A DNA stretch of 64,000 nt from Flavobacteriia bacterium. GTDB lineage: Bacteria > Bacteroidota > Bacteroidia > Flavobacteriales_D > Crocinitomicaceae. The notes under the pieces are model-generated. The model worked only from the letters and a program-made list of their open reading frames with translations. It was not told the origin of the DNA and did not search any database. The stretch spans positions 62,001 through 126,000 of the forward strand of contig JAPLEV010000049.1 of the NCBI GenBank assembly GCA_026391005.1, in the 5' to 3' direction. This document shows positions 34,784 to 43,800 of this stretch, in pieces (position 1 is the stretch's first letter; every line of letters begins with the position of its first letter). The position numbers and the translations under genes were made by a program.

Positions 34784-35740
34784 TTAAGCTTCTTCTTCCT
34801 TGTTATCTTCAGCAACAGGCGCTTCTTCAGCAACTGGCGCTTCTTCAACAACTGGAGTTTCTTCCGCAACAGGAGTTTCTTCAACAACAGGAGTTTCTTC
34901 AGCAACAGGAGCATCTTCAGCAACAGGAGCATCTTCAACAACTGCCGCTTCAGTATTCTCTATAGAATTTAATCGTTTTCTTGTTTTTGGAGCGGTATTA
35001 CCTTTTGCCTCAACTAGCTCTTCTGAACCTGATTCATTTTCAGGTTTCATGTTTTTTCTATCTTCTAATCCGTCACGAATTGCATCGCAGATTTCATCTA
35101 GAATAAGCGAAATTGATTTAGTTGCATCGTCATTTGATGGGATAGGAAAGTCGACTAGCTTTGGATTAGAATTCGTATCTACCATAGCAAAAACAGGAAT
35201 ATTTAATCTTTTTGCTTCTGCCAATGCAATATGCTCCTTCATTATATCCACTATAAAAATTGCTGCTGGTTGTCTTGTCATTTCGGCAATAGAACCAAAA
35301 GTTTTTTCTAGCTTTTCACGCTGACGTGTTTTGAATAGTTTTTCGCGCTTGTTTAATGTTTCCCATGTACCATCTGACTTCATTTTATCAATCACAGTCA
35401 TTTTTTTGATTGATTTTCTTGTCGTTTGAAAATTTGTTAACATTCCACCGGTCCATCTTTCTGTTACGTATGGCATGTTTATTTTAATAACTCTTTCAGA
35501 AACAATTTCTTTAGCTTGTTTTTTTGTTGCAACGAAAAGAACTTTTTTACCAGAGCGAGCGATTTGTTTCATTGCAGCACATGCCTGATTGAGATGAATA
35601 ATCGTTTTATTTAAATCGATTATGTGTATTCCTTTCTTCTCTTCGAAGATATAAGGAGCCATCGCTGGGTTCCACTTTCTTTTTTGGTGACCGAAATGAA
35701 CTCCTGCATTTAAAAGAGTTTCAAAATTTAATTTAGACAT
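34784..35740 (-). CDS. rpsB: 30S ribosomal protein S2 with repetitive acidic C-terminal extension
   Basis: Residues 1-232 are a normal S2 ([50 protein letters not shown]). The protein then goes on to 318 residues: a charged linker ([23 protein letters not shown]) and eight hexapeptide repeats of the form P-V-(A/V)-E-(E/D)-(A/T), ending DNKEEEA. The DNA of the repeats is an 18-bp tandem array. Extensions of S2 are known in several Bacteroidota; the role is unknown. Upstream lies a 98-bp leader region with a 7-bp hairpin (35811-35835). Confidence 0.95.
   Translation of the reverse strand: MSKLNFETLLNAGVHFGHQKRKWNPAMAPYIFEEKKGIHIIDLNKTIIHLNQACAAMKQIARSGKKVLFVATKKQAKEIVSERVIKINMPYVTERWTGGMLTNFQTTRKSIKKMTVIDKMKSDGTWETLNKREKLFKTRQREKLEKTFGSIAEMTRQPAAIFIVDIMKEHIALAEAKRLNIPVFAMVDTNSNPKLVDFPIPSNDDATKSISLILDEICDAIRDGLEDRKNMKPENESGSEELVEAKGNTAPKTRKRLNSIENTEAAVVEDAPVAEDAPVAEETPVVEETPVAEETPVVEEAPVAEEAPVAEDNKEEEA
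34806..34949. repeat. 18-bp tandem repeat, eight copies, inside rpsB
   Basis: On the plus strand eight consecutive 18-bp units of the pattern TCTTCAGCAACAGGAGTT, with variation at 2-5 positions per unit and no length change. They encode the acidic Pro-Val-Ala-Glu hexapeptides of the S2 tail. Copy number is likely to vary between strains. Confidence 0.85.
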
Positions 35741-35810
35741 ATATAATTTATTTGTTTACGTTCCTTAAATTAGTTCAACAGTTGAGGGATCATAACGATG
35801 GGTACTCAAA

Positions 35811-35835
35811 AGTTTGGATACTAAACCACCAAACT
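35811..35835 (-). promoter_or_regulatory. Hairpin in the rpsI-rpsB intergenic region
   Basis: Arms AGTTTGG / CCAAACT (7 bp perfect, 11-base loop) lie just after the rpsI stop and about 70 bp before rpsB. There is no T-run, so a terminator is unlikely; a processing site or an S2 autoregulatory leader is possible. Confidence 0.4.
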
Positions 35836-35838
35836 CGA

Positions 35839-36225
35839 TTAACGTTTCGAGAATTGGAATTTCTTTCTTGCCTTTGGTTGACCTGGCTTTTTACGTTCCA
35901 CCATTCGGGGATCACGTGTCATTAAACCATCAGCTTTTAATAACGGCTTGTAATCAGCTGAGATTTCAACTAATGCACGTGAAATACCTAATCGAATAGC
36001 TTCCGCTTGGCCATTAATTCCACCGCCCATAACATTGACTTTAACGTCGTATTTCCCAACTGTTTCTGTTAAGACAAATGGTTGATTTATTTTAGCTTGT
36101 AGTACATCAATTGGAAACATTACAGCCATAGCTTTTTTGTTAATTGATATATTGCCTTTTCCTTGGGATAAATATACACGAGCAACCGCCGTCTTCCTTC
36201 TTCCTAGAGCGTTTATGATTTCCAT
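35839..36225 (-). CDS. rpsI: 30S ribosomal protein S9
   Basis: A 128-residue ribosomal protein. It begins with the conserved ALGRRKTAVARVYL and ends RDPRMVERKKPGQPKARKKFQFSKR, of which the final SKR contacts the P-site tRNA anticodon loop. It follows rplM by one base, the universal L13-S9 pairing. Confidence 0.97.
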   Translation of the reverse strand: MEIINALGRRKTAVARVYLSQGKGNISINKKAMAVMFPIDVLQAKINQPFVLTETVGKYDVKVNVMGGGINGQAEAIRLGISRALVEISADYKPLLKADGLMTRDPRMVERKKPGQPKARKKFQFSKR

Positions 36226-36226
36226 A

Positions 36227-36682
36227 TTATTTGAGTGAATCTAAATTTAACAATTCTGGTTGTTGAGCTTCGTGCTTGTGTGTGTCACCAACATACACCT
36301 TAAGGTTTGTGAATAATTGTCTCCCTAAAGTATTTTTAGGCAACATACCTTTTATAGCCTTTTCAATTAGTCTTTCGGGATGATTTTTTAGCATGTTTTC
36401 AGCTGTGGTGAAACGCTGCCCACCAGGATAGCCGGAAAACCGAACATATTCTTTGTTCGCTAATTTAGCACCTGAGAAGGTAATTTTCTCTGCATTGATA
36501 ATTATTACATTATCCCCACAATCTGCATGAGGGGTATAATTTGTTTTATACTTCCCACGGATTACTTTAGCAACTTTACTTGCTAATCTTCCAACTGTAT
36601 GTCCATCTGCATTTACAATAAACCACTTTTTATTAGCGGTTTGCGCATTGCCAGAAATCGTTTTATAACTTAATGTATCCAC
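36227..36682 (-). CDS. rplM: 50S ribosomal protein L13
   Basis: A 151-residue ribosomal protein with WFIVNADGHTVGRLASKVAK, YTPHADCGDNVIIINA and KGMLPKNTLGRQLFTNLKVY. It is the first gene of rplM-rpsI-rpsB-tsf. The leader contains a small hairpin (CCCT / AGGG near 36711-36723). Confidence 0.97.
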   Translation of the reverse strand: MDTLSYKTISGNAQTANKKWFIVNADGHTVGRLASKVAKVIRGKYKTNYTPHADCGDNVIIINAEKITFSGAKLANKEYVRFSGYPGGQRFTTAENMLKNHPERLIEKAIKGMLPKNTLGRQLFTNLKVYVGDTHKHEAQQPELLNLDSLK

Positions 36683-36726
36683 GTTGTATGCTTTAATGTG
36701 TGCATTTAAACCCTAAAATAGGGGTG

Positions 36727-36757
36727 CAAAGATAGGATTTTTGTTTTTATTAACAAA
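36727..36757 (-). promoter_or_regulatory. Promoter of the rplM-rpsI-rpsB-tsf operon
   Basis: Minus strand TTTG (36757-36754), 19-bp spacer, TATCTTTG (36734-36727): a full match to the Bacteroides consensus TTTG-N19-TAnnTTTG, giving a leader of about 40 bases. Confidence 0.75.
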
Positions 36758-36785
36758 GAATAAAATAAAAAAAATAAAGAAATTT

Positions 36786-37547
36786 TTATCGGCTTTTGAA
36801 TGCAAGAATTGCTTCGCGTGTAAAATCGCTTAAAACCAATTTTCCGCTTATGCTCGCGCGACTAGAAAGTAAGGTATCCCAATTTTCTGTCCCTTCCCAA
36901 AAAACTTTTTTTAGGGCTGACATTGCTTCGGGATTAGAAAGTGATAGTTTAGTCGCTAGCGTTTGAATAGCAACATCCATTTCAGCATTTGTATCGTATA
37001 TTTCCGTGTACAACCCTTTCTTCATGGCCCATTCAGCACTTCGCCATTCGCTTGCATTAATGGCTAATTCACTCATGGCCGAAAGTCCAATTTTTCGCTG
37101 AACTGCCGGACCAACTACAAAAGGGCCAATGCCAACGGCTAATTCAGACAGTTTAACACTCGCATTTGTAGTTGCAAAACAATAATCAGTTGCACTTGCT
37201 ATACCAACTCCACCTCCGACTGCTTTTCCTTGGACCCTTCCGATAATTAATTTTGGACATAGACGACAAGCGTTAATTACTTTTGCAAATCCCGAAAAAA
37301 ACAATTCTCCTGATTTTATGTCAGAAATGGCAATGAGCTCATCAAAGCTAGCGCCAGCGCAAAATACTTTTTCTCCAAAGGATTTTAAAATGATTACCTT
37401 GACTTTTTCGTCCTCGCCAAGCGAAGTAATTGTTTTAGCCAGTAATTGAAGCAAGGTCCCCGGAAGTGAATTGCTCTGGGGGTGACTAAAGCTGATGGTA
37501 CCAATTCCGTTAAGAATAGAAGTTTCAACTGTTCCTATTTCCTCCAT
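36786..37547 (-). CDS. Enoyl-CoA hydratase/isomerase family protein
   Basis: A 253-residue crotonase-fold protein. The oxyanion-hole segments are FCAGASFDEL (~60-70) and GRVQGKAVGGGVGIASATDY (~103-122). The Glu pair of true hydratases is not obvious in the second half (VKLSELAVGIGPFVVGPAVQ), where one Glu is kept; so the reaction (hydration, isomerisation or hydrolysis) is open. It lies 11 bp after the coiled-coil gene on the same strand. Confidence 0.85.
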   Translation of the reverse strand: MEEIGTVETSILNGIGTISFSHPQSNSLPGTLLQLLAKTITSLGEDEKVKVIILKSFGEKVFCAGASFDELIAISDIKSGELFFSGFAKVINACRLCPKLIIGRVQGKAVGGGVGIASATDYCFATTNASVKLSELAVGIGPFVVGPAVQRKIGLSAMSELAINASEWRSAEWAMKKGLYTEIYDTNAEMDVAIQTLATKLSLSNPEAMSALKKVFWEGTENWDTLLSSRASISGKLVLSDFTREAILAFKSR

Positions 37548-37558
37548 CGTTGTTTTGT

Positions 37559-38512
37559 TTACTTCAAGGTTATACTATCAGTTCCAATAACAACGCCATC
37601 GCAAATAACTTTAATTTTATAATTTCCTTTTATGGCTTTTTCAGACTTGAAATCATAAAAAATAGAAACATCGATTGCCTGATTTTGATAATCAATTTCT
37701 TTTTTATCAGAGTAACCAACGTTACCTAGTTCAGTATCTACAGTATTATTTGAACGAGATTGAAGTACTTTGCCAGAAGGATCGGTGATCTGTAAAAAGA
37801 CAGTTTTTTTTCCTGCAGTTGCCAAGGGATTTTGAGAAACGGTAAAGCTGGACATAATTTGAATAGTATTTTTTGCTCTGTCTGTTTCTTTTATAGTCTT
37901 ATTCCAATTGGACAGTAAGCCTGACGAATGAAATGAATAGGCCTGAAGCTTAGCCCCTTTCTTTAGTTGGATATTTTTTTCTTCAGCATCTTTTTTAAAT
38001 TCATCTCTTTCGTTAGTGGTATTATTAAGTTGAACGGAAGTTTCGTCTAGCTTTGAAGTTAATTCGATATTCAGGGTATTTAAGGCATCAATTTCTTTAA
38101 CATAACCCTTCATAATCGTGCGCAAAGTTTCGTTCTCTTTCCTGAGTTGGAAAAGTTGTGAGGCAGTAATTTTTTTATTCGAATTTAATTCATTCAACAA
38201 TCCTTTAATTTTATCTTTCTGGATGTTAAGGCTATCAGCTTTGCTTTGATCTTTATCAATTAATTTATCATAAGTATCAAGCATATTTTTAAAATCAGTT
38301 TTCAAATCATTGGATAAATTACCAACATAACCATCCATCATTTTATTCATACCTTCCATGTCAGATTTAAGAATTAAATTCTCGTTGTTACAAGCATTTA
38401 ATTCTGACCGCTTACCAGACCACATGAAGGTTATAAAAGCCAATGCTGCTAAAAGAATAAATATGGCAATTAAATAAAATCCATTACTGCTCTTTGGGGT
38501 TTCTTCGCTCAT
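37559..38512 (-). CDS. Membrane-anchored coiled-coil protein of unknown function
   Basis: A 317-residue protein with a short cytoplasmic start, one transmembrane helix (~11-29: FYLIAIFILLAALAFITFMW), a long heptad-rich coiled coil (~35-175, many Leu/Asn/Lys), and a C-terminal beta-rich domain (~185-317) with QITDPSGKVLQSRSNNT and FYDFKSEKAIKGNYKIKV. It probably faces the periplasm. Such proteins are common in Bacteroidota without an assigned role. It is co-oriented with the crotonase gene and purS. Confidence 0.75.
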   Translation of the reverse strand: MSEETPKSSNGFYLIAIFILLAALAFITFMWSGKRSELNACNNENLILKSDMEGMNKMMDGYVGNLSNDLKTDFKNMLDTYDKLIDKDQSKADSLNIQKDKIKGLLNELNSNKKITASQLFQLRKENETLRTIMKGYVKEIDALNTLNIELTSKLDETSVQLNNTTNERDEFKKDAEEKNIQLKKGAKLQAYSFHSSGLLSNWNKTIKETDRAKNTIQIMSSFTVSQNPLATAGKKTVFLQITDPSGKVLQSRSNNTVDTELGNVGYSDKKEIDYQNQAIDVSIFYDFKSEKAIKGNYKIKVICDGVVIGTDSITLK

Positions 38513-38551
38513 GATATTATTTTTTAAGTACTATTTTAATTTGTTAAAAAT

Positions 38552-38803
38552 TTAGCAACTTTCAATTTTGAAATCATATTTTTCCATAATTTGATTCGCC
38601 AAAAGCTTCTTGCAGGCTTCCTCTACTTTTAATTCAGCGGTTTTTAAATCGTTACAATCAATAAATATTCGAATATGGCGTCCGATTCTTACATTTTCTA
38701 CTTCCGACAAACCAATATTTTGAAGCGCACTTGTAACTGCTTTTCCTTGAGGATCTAATAAGGCATCTTGGGGCATTATATCTATTTCAGCTTTGAATTT
38801 CAT
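38552..38803 (-). CDS. purS: Phosphoribosylformylglycinamidine synthase subunit PurS
   Basis: An 83-residue small subunit (from the ATG at 38803; eight extra codons upstream are not family-like). It bridges PurL and PurQ in the fourth step of purine synthesis. Conserved parts: IDIMPQDALLDPQGKAVTSAL and VRIGRHIRIFID, with VEEACKKLLANQIMEKYDF. Finding PurS alone is notable, since PurL and PurQ must be elsewhere. It overlaps the pssA end by 17 bp. Confidence 0.92.
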   Translation of the reverse strand: MKFKAEIDIMPQDALLDPQGKAVTSALQNIGLSEVENVRIGRHIRIFIDCNDLKTAELKVEEACKKLLANQIMEKYDFKIESC

Positions 38804-39623
38804 TTGTTTTTTTTTGACGATTTTCAATTAATGACAACATTATATACAAAAATACAATTATTGGAATAGACCAAAGGTAAAAAAGTATAAAACTTATTAA
38901 TGCAAACAAAAGTAATAAGTAACGAAATTTATTATCTGTCCAGCCAAAGTTTTTAAATTTAAGTGCAATCAGAGGGACTTTAGCAATCATTAATAATGAA
39001 AATAGGCCGGTAATTAGTGTGATTGAATAGCAATTGAAAAGTAATAAAACCCATGAGTCTTGATTATTCCAAGCAGGAAATTTAGTACAGAAAAACAAGG
39101 GTAAAAATAATATGAATAGTGTGTTTAGCGGGGTTGGGACACCAATGAATTGATCACTTTGATTTTCGTCGATATTAAATTTTGCTAAACGAAACATAGC
39201 TAAAAAAGGGATAATTAGTGCCACAAAAGGAAGATACTTTATAGTTGCATCGAAGTGATTGGGAACATTATAAAAAATAGCCTGCATCCATGCTTGAATC
39301 TGAAACCAAGTATAGGAGGTCGATTCATAGTTGTAATCATGGGGTGGGATAAGCCCATCATGTACACCAACAATTATCATAACCATAACAATTATTCCTG
39401 GCGCTAATCCAAATGATACCATATCAGCTAAAGAATCTAGTTGCTTGCCCATTGGACCACTTTTGTTTAGCTTTCTCGCGATAAATCCATCGAGAAAATC
39501 AAAGCCCATGGCCGCAAACAAGAAAAAGGGGGATAGGTCAATTCTTCCTGCTAGTGTCGCTAATATTGAAGCGATTCCGCAAATTAAATTCATCCCAGTT
39601 AGTATGTTTGGAAAGCTAAACAT
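38787..39623 (-). CDS. pssA: CDP-diacylglycerol-serine O-phosphatidyltransferase
   Basis: A membrane enzyme of 278 residues (start at the ATG 39623; a TTG at 39647 would add eight residues). It makes phosphatidylserine, the precursor of phosphatidylethanolamine. The CDP-alcohol phosphotransferase motif is complete: DFLDGFIARKL followed by GKQLDSLADMVSFG, giving the D-x2-D-G-x2-A-R...G...D...D pattern. Six to eight transmembrane helices follow. It overlaps purS. Confidence 0.92.
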   Translation of the reverse strand: MFSFPNILTGMNLICGIASILATLAGRIDLSPFFLFAAMGFDFLDGFIARKLNKSGPMGKQLDSLADMVSFGLAPGIIVMVMIIVGVHDGLIPPHDYNYESTSYTWFQIQAWMQAIFYNVPNHFDATIKYLPFVALIIPFLAMFRLAKFNIDENQSDQFIGVPTPLNTLFILFLPLFFCTKFPAWNNQDSWVLLLFNCYSITLITGLFSLLMIAKVPLIALKFKNFGWTDNKFRYLLLLFALISFILFYLWSIPIIVFLYIMLSLIENRQKKTNEIQS

Positions 39624-39760
39624 TAAGTTGTTTATTTTTTTATTCAATTAACAATTATAATAGCGATTAAAAAAAGTATTTTTATCGCGATTATTTTTTG
39701 AAATACAAATAACACAATTTTTTAGCAATATTTGGGTTAAGAAGTCCTAAATTTAATATT

Positions 39761-40840
39761 ATGAAAGGTTTCTTTTTTTATTTTTTCATTTTTGTTTCAT
39801 CAAATGCATTCTCTCAAAAGTATTCCAATGAGTTTTTGGCCATTGGGGTTGGAGCGGATGCTTATGGTATGGGAAATGCAGTTGTTGCATCTGCTGATGG
39901 AGTAAGCGCAGCTTATTGGAATCCTGCTGGTTTGGTTGGTGTAAAAAGTTGGCTAGAAGCAAGTGTTATGCACTCCGAGTTTTTTGCAGGAATCGCGAAA
40001 TACGATTATGTAGGATTAGCGCATGCTATCAATGATCGCAGCGCAATTAGTTTCTCTTTTATACGATTTGGCGTAGATGATATTCCCAATACGACGCAGT
40101 TAATCGATAATAACGGTGTTGTTAATTACGATAATATCACCAAATTTAATGCTGGTGATTATGCATTTTTAGGATCTTATGCTTCAAAGTTAAAAGTAGA
40201 GGGCATGAGTATAGGAGGAAGTGTAAAGGTTATTTATCGTAAAGTTGGAGACTTTGCCAAGGCATGGGGGTTTGGACTAGATGCTGGTTGGAAATATCAG
40301 CGAAATAAAAGCTGGACTTTTGGGATTGTTGCTCGTGATGTAACCTCAACTTTTAATGCTTGGGTATTTAATTTAGATCCGGAAATGCAGCAGGTCTTCT
40401 TGGCTACGGGAAATGAAATTCCAAGTAATGGATTAGAATTAACGCTACCCAGGGTTATTTTTGCCTCAGCGTGTCAGTTTGATTTGGGTAAAAAAGGGCT
40501 AAAGCTAGGAGCAGAGCTTGATTTAGATGTAACGACTGATGGAAAGAGAAATACTTTAATCAGTGCTGCACCTTTTTCGATTGATCCACATCTCGGAATT
40601 CAGTTTGGTTTTCGCGATATCGTTAAATTGAGAGGGGGGATTTCTTCTATTCAGTCATTCAGTCGCATCGATGGATCCTCTTATTGGGGAGTTCAACCTA
40701 ACCTGGGATTGGGGATTGGTATCAAGGGTTTTCATTTAGATTATGCCTTTACTCGATTGGGCGATGCAAATGCTAATTTTTACACACATATTTTTTCAAT
40801 TAAGCTTAAATTAGCTAAACCCAAGAATGCAATGAAATGA
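39761..40840 (+). CDS. porV2: PorV2-like outer-membrane protein of the type IX secretion system
   Basis: A 359-residue protein with a signal peptide (~1-18) and a FadL/PorV-type beta-barrel. The start of the mature part, FLAIGVGADAYGMGNAVVA followed by AAYWNPAGL, is the typical PorV/PorQ opening in which an N-terminal plug enters the barrel. The last strand ends HIFSIKLKLAKP. The following gene encodes a C25 peptidase of PorU2 type and overlaps by 4 bp (ATGA), supporting a shuttle/sortase pair parallel to PorV-PorU. Confidence 0.85.
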   Translation: MKGFFFYFFIFVSSNAFSQKYSNEFLAIGVGADAYGMGNAVVASADGVSAAYWNPAGLVGVKSWLEASVMHSEFFAGIAKYDYVGLAHAINDRSAISFSFIRFGVDDIPNTTQLIDNNGVVNYDNITKFNAGDYAFLGSYASKLKVEGMSIGGSVKVIYRKVGDFAKAWGFGLDAGWKYQRNKSWTFGIVARDVTSTFNAWVFNLDPEMQQVFLATGNEIPSNGLELTLPRVIFASACQFDLGKKGLKLGAELDLDVTTDGKRNTLISAAPFSIDPHLGIQFGFRDIVKLRGGISSIQSFSRIDGSSYWGVQPNLGLGIGIKGFHLDYAFTRLGDANANFYTHIFSIKLKLAKPKNAMK

Positions 40841-43800
40841 AAAAGATAGCCCTTGTTTTCTGGTTTTTTCTTATGTGCTTTTCTACGAAAGCGCAATCTT
40901 ACGGAAATGAATGGATTAATTATTCCCAGAAATATTATTCTTTTTCACTAACCCAAACAGGCCTTTATAAAATTGATGTTGCCTCATTAGCCGCTGCGGG
41001 AATTCCAATAAATACTTTTACGGCGGGTAATGTCCAGCTCTTTGGTAGGGAAAAGGAACTTCCCCTATTTATTCAAGATGGTGGGGATAATTTACTTGAC
41101 TTGGGCGATATCATCTTTTTCTACGCTGAAAAGAATGACGGTTGGCTAGATTCAACGCTATATGATGACCCAAGTAGAATGGGAAATCCTAAATATAGTT
41201 TATACAATGACACGATTCAGTATTTTTTTACGTGGAACTCGAGTGAGAACAACAAGCGATTTGTGGTTGAAAATGATGTGGATTTTAATTCCTATTCTCC
41301 CTCTAATTATGTTTTAGCGGAAAAATGGCAATCCTTTTCTCAATCTTATATTGCTGGGGAAAAATCGTCAGACGCCTCAAGCTCATTTTTTGTTTCAGGA
41401 GAGGGCTGGGGGAGCTCTATACAAAATGGAGTTAATGGATATACATGGAATTTATCATCTACCTTGTTAGAAAATGTCTATCAAGGGATTGATGCGCCGC
41501 TCGTAAATTATAGAGCTGTTACCGTTGGCGCATCCAATGCCGTATTTGGGGGAATCGGAAATCATCATTCATTGCATACCATTGGGTCCTCTAATTACGT
41601 GCTCATAGATACTATTTTTACCGGCTATCAAGGGATTTCTATTAATAAATCATTTCCCGTATCAGTATTACCAGCCGCAGGAGGCACCAATTATAAGGTG
41701 AGTATTATTGGGGATCAAAGTGCCCTTTCGGATTTTCAATCCTTAAATTATTGGTCCTTCGTTTATCCACGTTCTCCCTCTTTTTTGAATGCCAACAAAA
41801 CTTCTTTTTTGGTGGAGAATAATGCTTCTCAATCCAAAATTAGACTTAACATGACAGCGCTTTCTATTCCCACAAGCTATTGCTTTGTCCTTGGCGATGT
41901 TCCCCGAAAAACCCCAGTTGTAACGGTTTCTCCCGGCAATTTTCAGGTGCTCATTCCAAATAGTGCTTCAGGAAATTCGCAAAAAGTAATCTTGCAAGAT
42001 GCAAGTACTATAGTCAATATCATTTCGTTTAAATTAGTCAATGGAACGGGTGTTTTTACCGATTTCTCTTCGATTCCAAATCTAGAAAAGGCCTTATTGT
42101 TTATCTACCACCCAAAGATTGAAAATTCAGTTATTGAATATGCGACTTATCGCAGTTCAATTTTAGGCGGCGATTACAATGTTATACTATCTAAAACGGA
42201 TGAGTTATACCAGCAATTTGGTGGTGGAATACCAAAACATATCAATGGAATTCGCCGTTATGCTCACTTTATTTATTCGCTTGCTAACGAAAAGCCTGTA
42301 GGAATGTATTTACTTGGAAAGGGAATCCGTGAGGCCAGTGTAACCACTGCGCTTTCTTCTGGACCTGGAACAAGAGTATCCCCGGCCACTTATGGCCAAT
42401 CGCTTGTTCCATCGTTTGGACAGCCATCTTGTGATGTTTGTATTACTTCAAATTTAGGGGGAATGGACAAATGGGTGCCATTAATACCAACTGGTCGGAT
42501 TTCCGTAAATAGTAATATTGAATTACAAACGTATCTTTCCAAGGTAAAGGAATTCGAATTACAGCAGGACCCAGGTTCCATTTACTCATCTCAATCAAAG
42601 GATTGGCAGAAGCAAATTTTACATTTTTCAGGAGGTAATAATTCAAATGAGCAGTATCTTTTTCAGCTCTATTTGAATAATATGGCCTCTATTGCTGAGG
42701 ATGATTACTTTGGCGGTAACACGACTTTGGTAGCGAAACAATCAGGAAATCCACTTACGCCAGCGCAAATTCAAGGAATACAAGATCGAATTAAAGAAGG
42801 GGTAACAATTATGAATTTTTTCGGGCATTCCTCCTCCTCCATAAGTGGTTTTGACGTAAATCTTGACGAACCAGAAAATTGGGATAATCAAGGACGTTAT
42901 CCCTTATTGATTGCCAATTCCTGTTACAACGGTAACATATTTCAAAGTACATCAACTAAATCTGAACAGTTTGTTTTGACTCCCAATGCAGGAGTTATTG
43001 CTTATCTCGGTACAATCGATTATGGTTTTACATCTGCTCTGAATGATTTTTCCAATAATTTCTATAAGCAGTTTAGTCTTTACAATTACGGAGGAACTTT
43101 AGGGTCGCACATTAAGAATTTAATTGACACGGTAATGAATCCGAATTCTGATTTAATTACTGAGTCCACGTTTTCTCAAATGACACTTCACGGTGACCCT
43201 ATGTTGCGATTAAATCCTCATGACAAACCTGAAATAGAACTTACAGATCCTCAAATTGTATTTGGGCCAGATAACATCACTTTGGCAACTGATTCAATTG
43301 ATATCTCAGTCACGCTAAAAAATTTAGGAAAATCCATTCCAGGAGATTTTACCCTTCAAATCCTTAGAGATTTTCCGGGGTCTTTGGTCGATTCTAATTA
43401 CGTTTTTATTGTTAACGGGTTGGATTATGAAAAAACAATTCAAGTTAAAATTCCTTTTTACCCGCTTATCGGTGTTGGTTTGAATAGATTTACAATTAGT
43501 GCTGATATCCCTTCTGTGGTTGATGAACAATATGACGAGGTAACCAATAATCAGGTATTGAAAAACTTTATGATTAACATTGATGGTATTGAGCCTATAT
43601 TGCCGATTGATTTTGCTGTTGTGCCTCGAGACACAATCGCTTTATTTGCATCAACGATTGATCCTTTGGCGCCATTGAACACTTATCGTTTTGAAATAGA
43701 TACCGTACATACCTTTAATAGCGGCTTTCGTCGTTATGCGATGGTAACAGGGCTAGGTGGGGTAAAATCGGTGAATTGGAATCAATGGATTTCCAATTCG

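Noticed and set aside
34748-35324. Open frames on both strands across the S2 repeat (Ser/Thr/Gly-rich or Leu/Lys-rich)
   Set aside because: They are other-frame readings of the 18-bp tandem array inside rpsB.
36711-36723. L13 autoregulatory leader in front of rplM
   Set aside because: Only a 4-bp stem with a 5-base loop; too small to claim a ribosomal-protein binding site.
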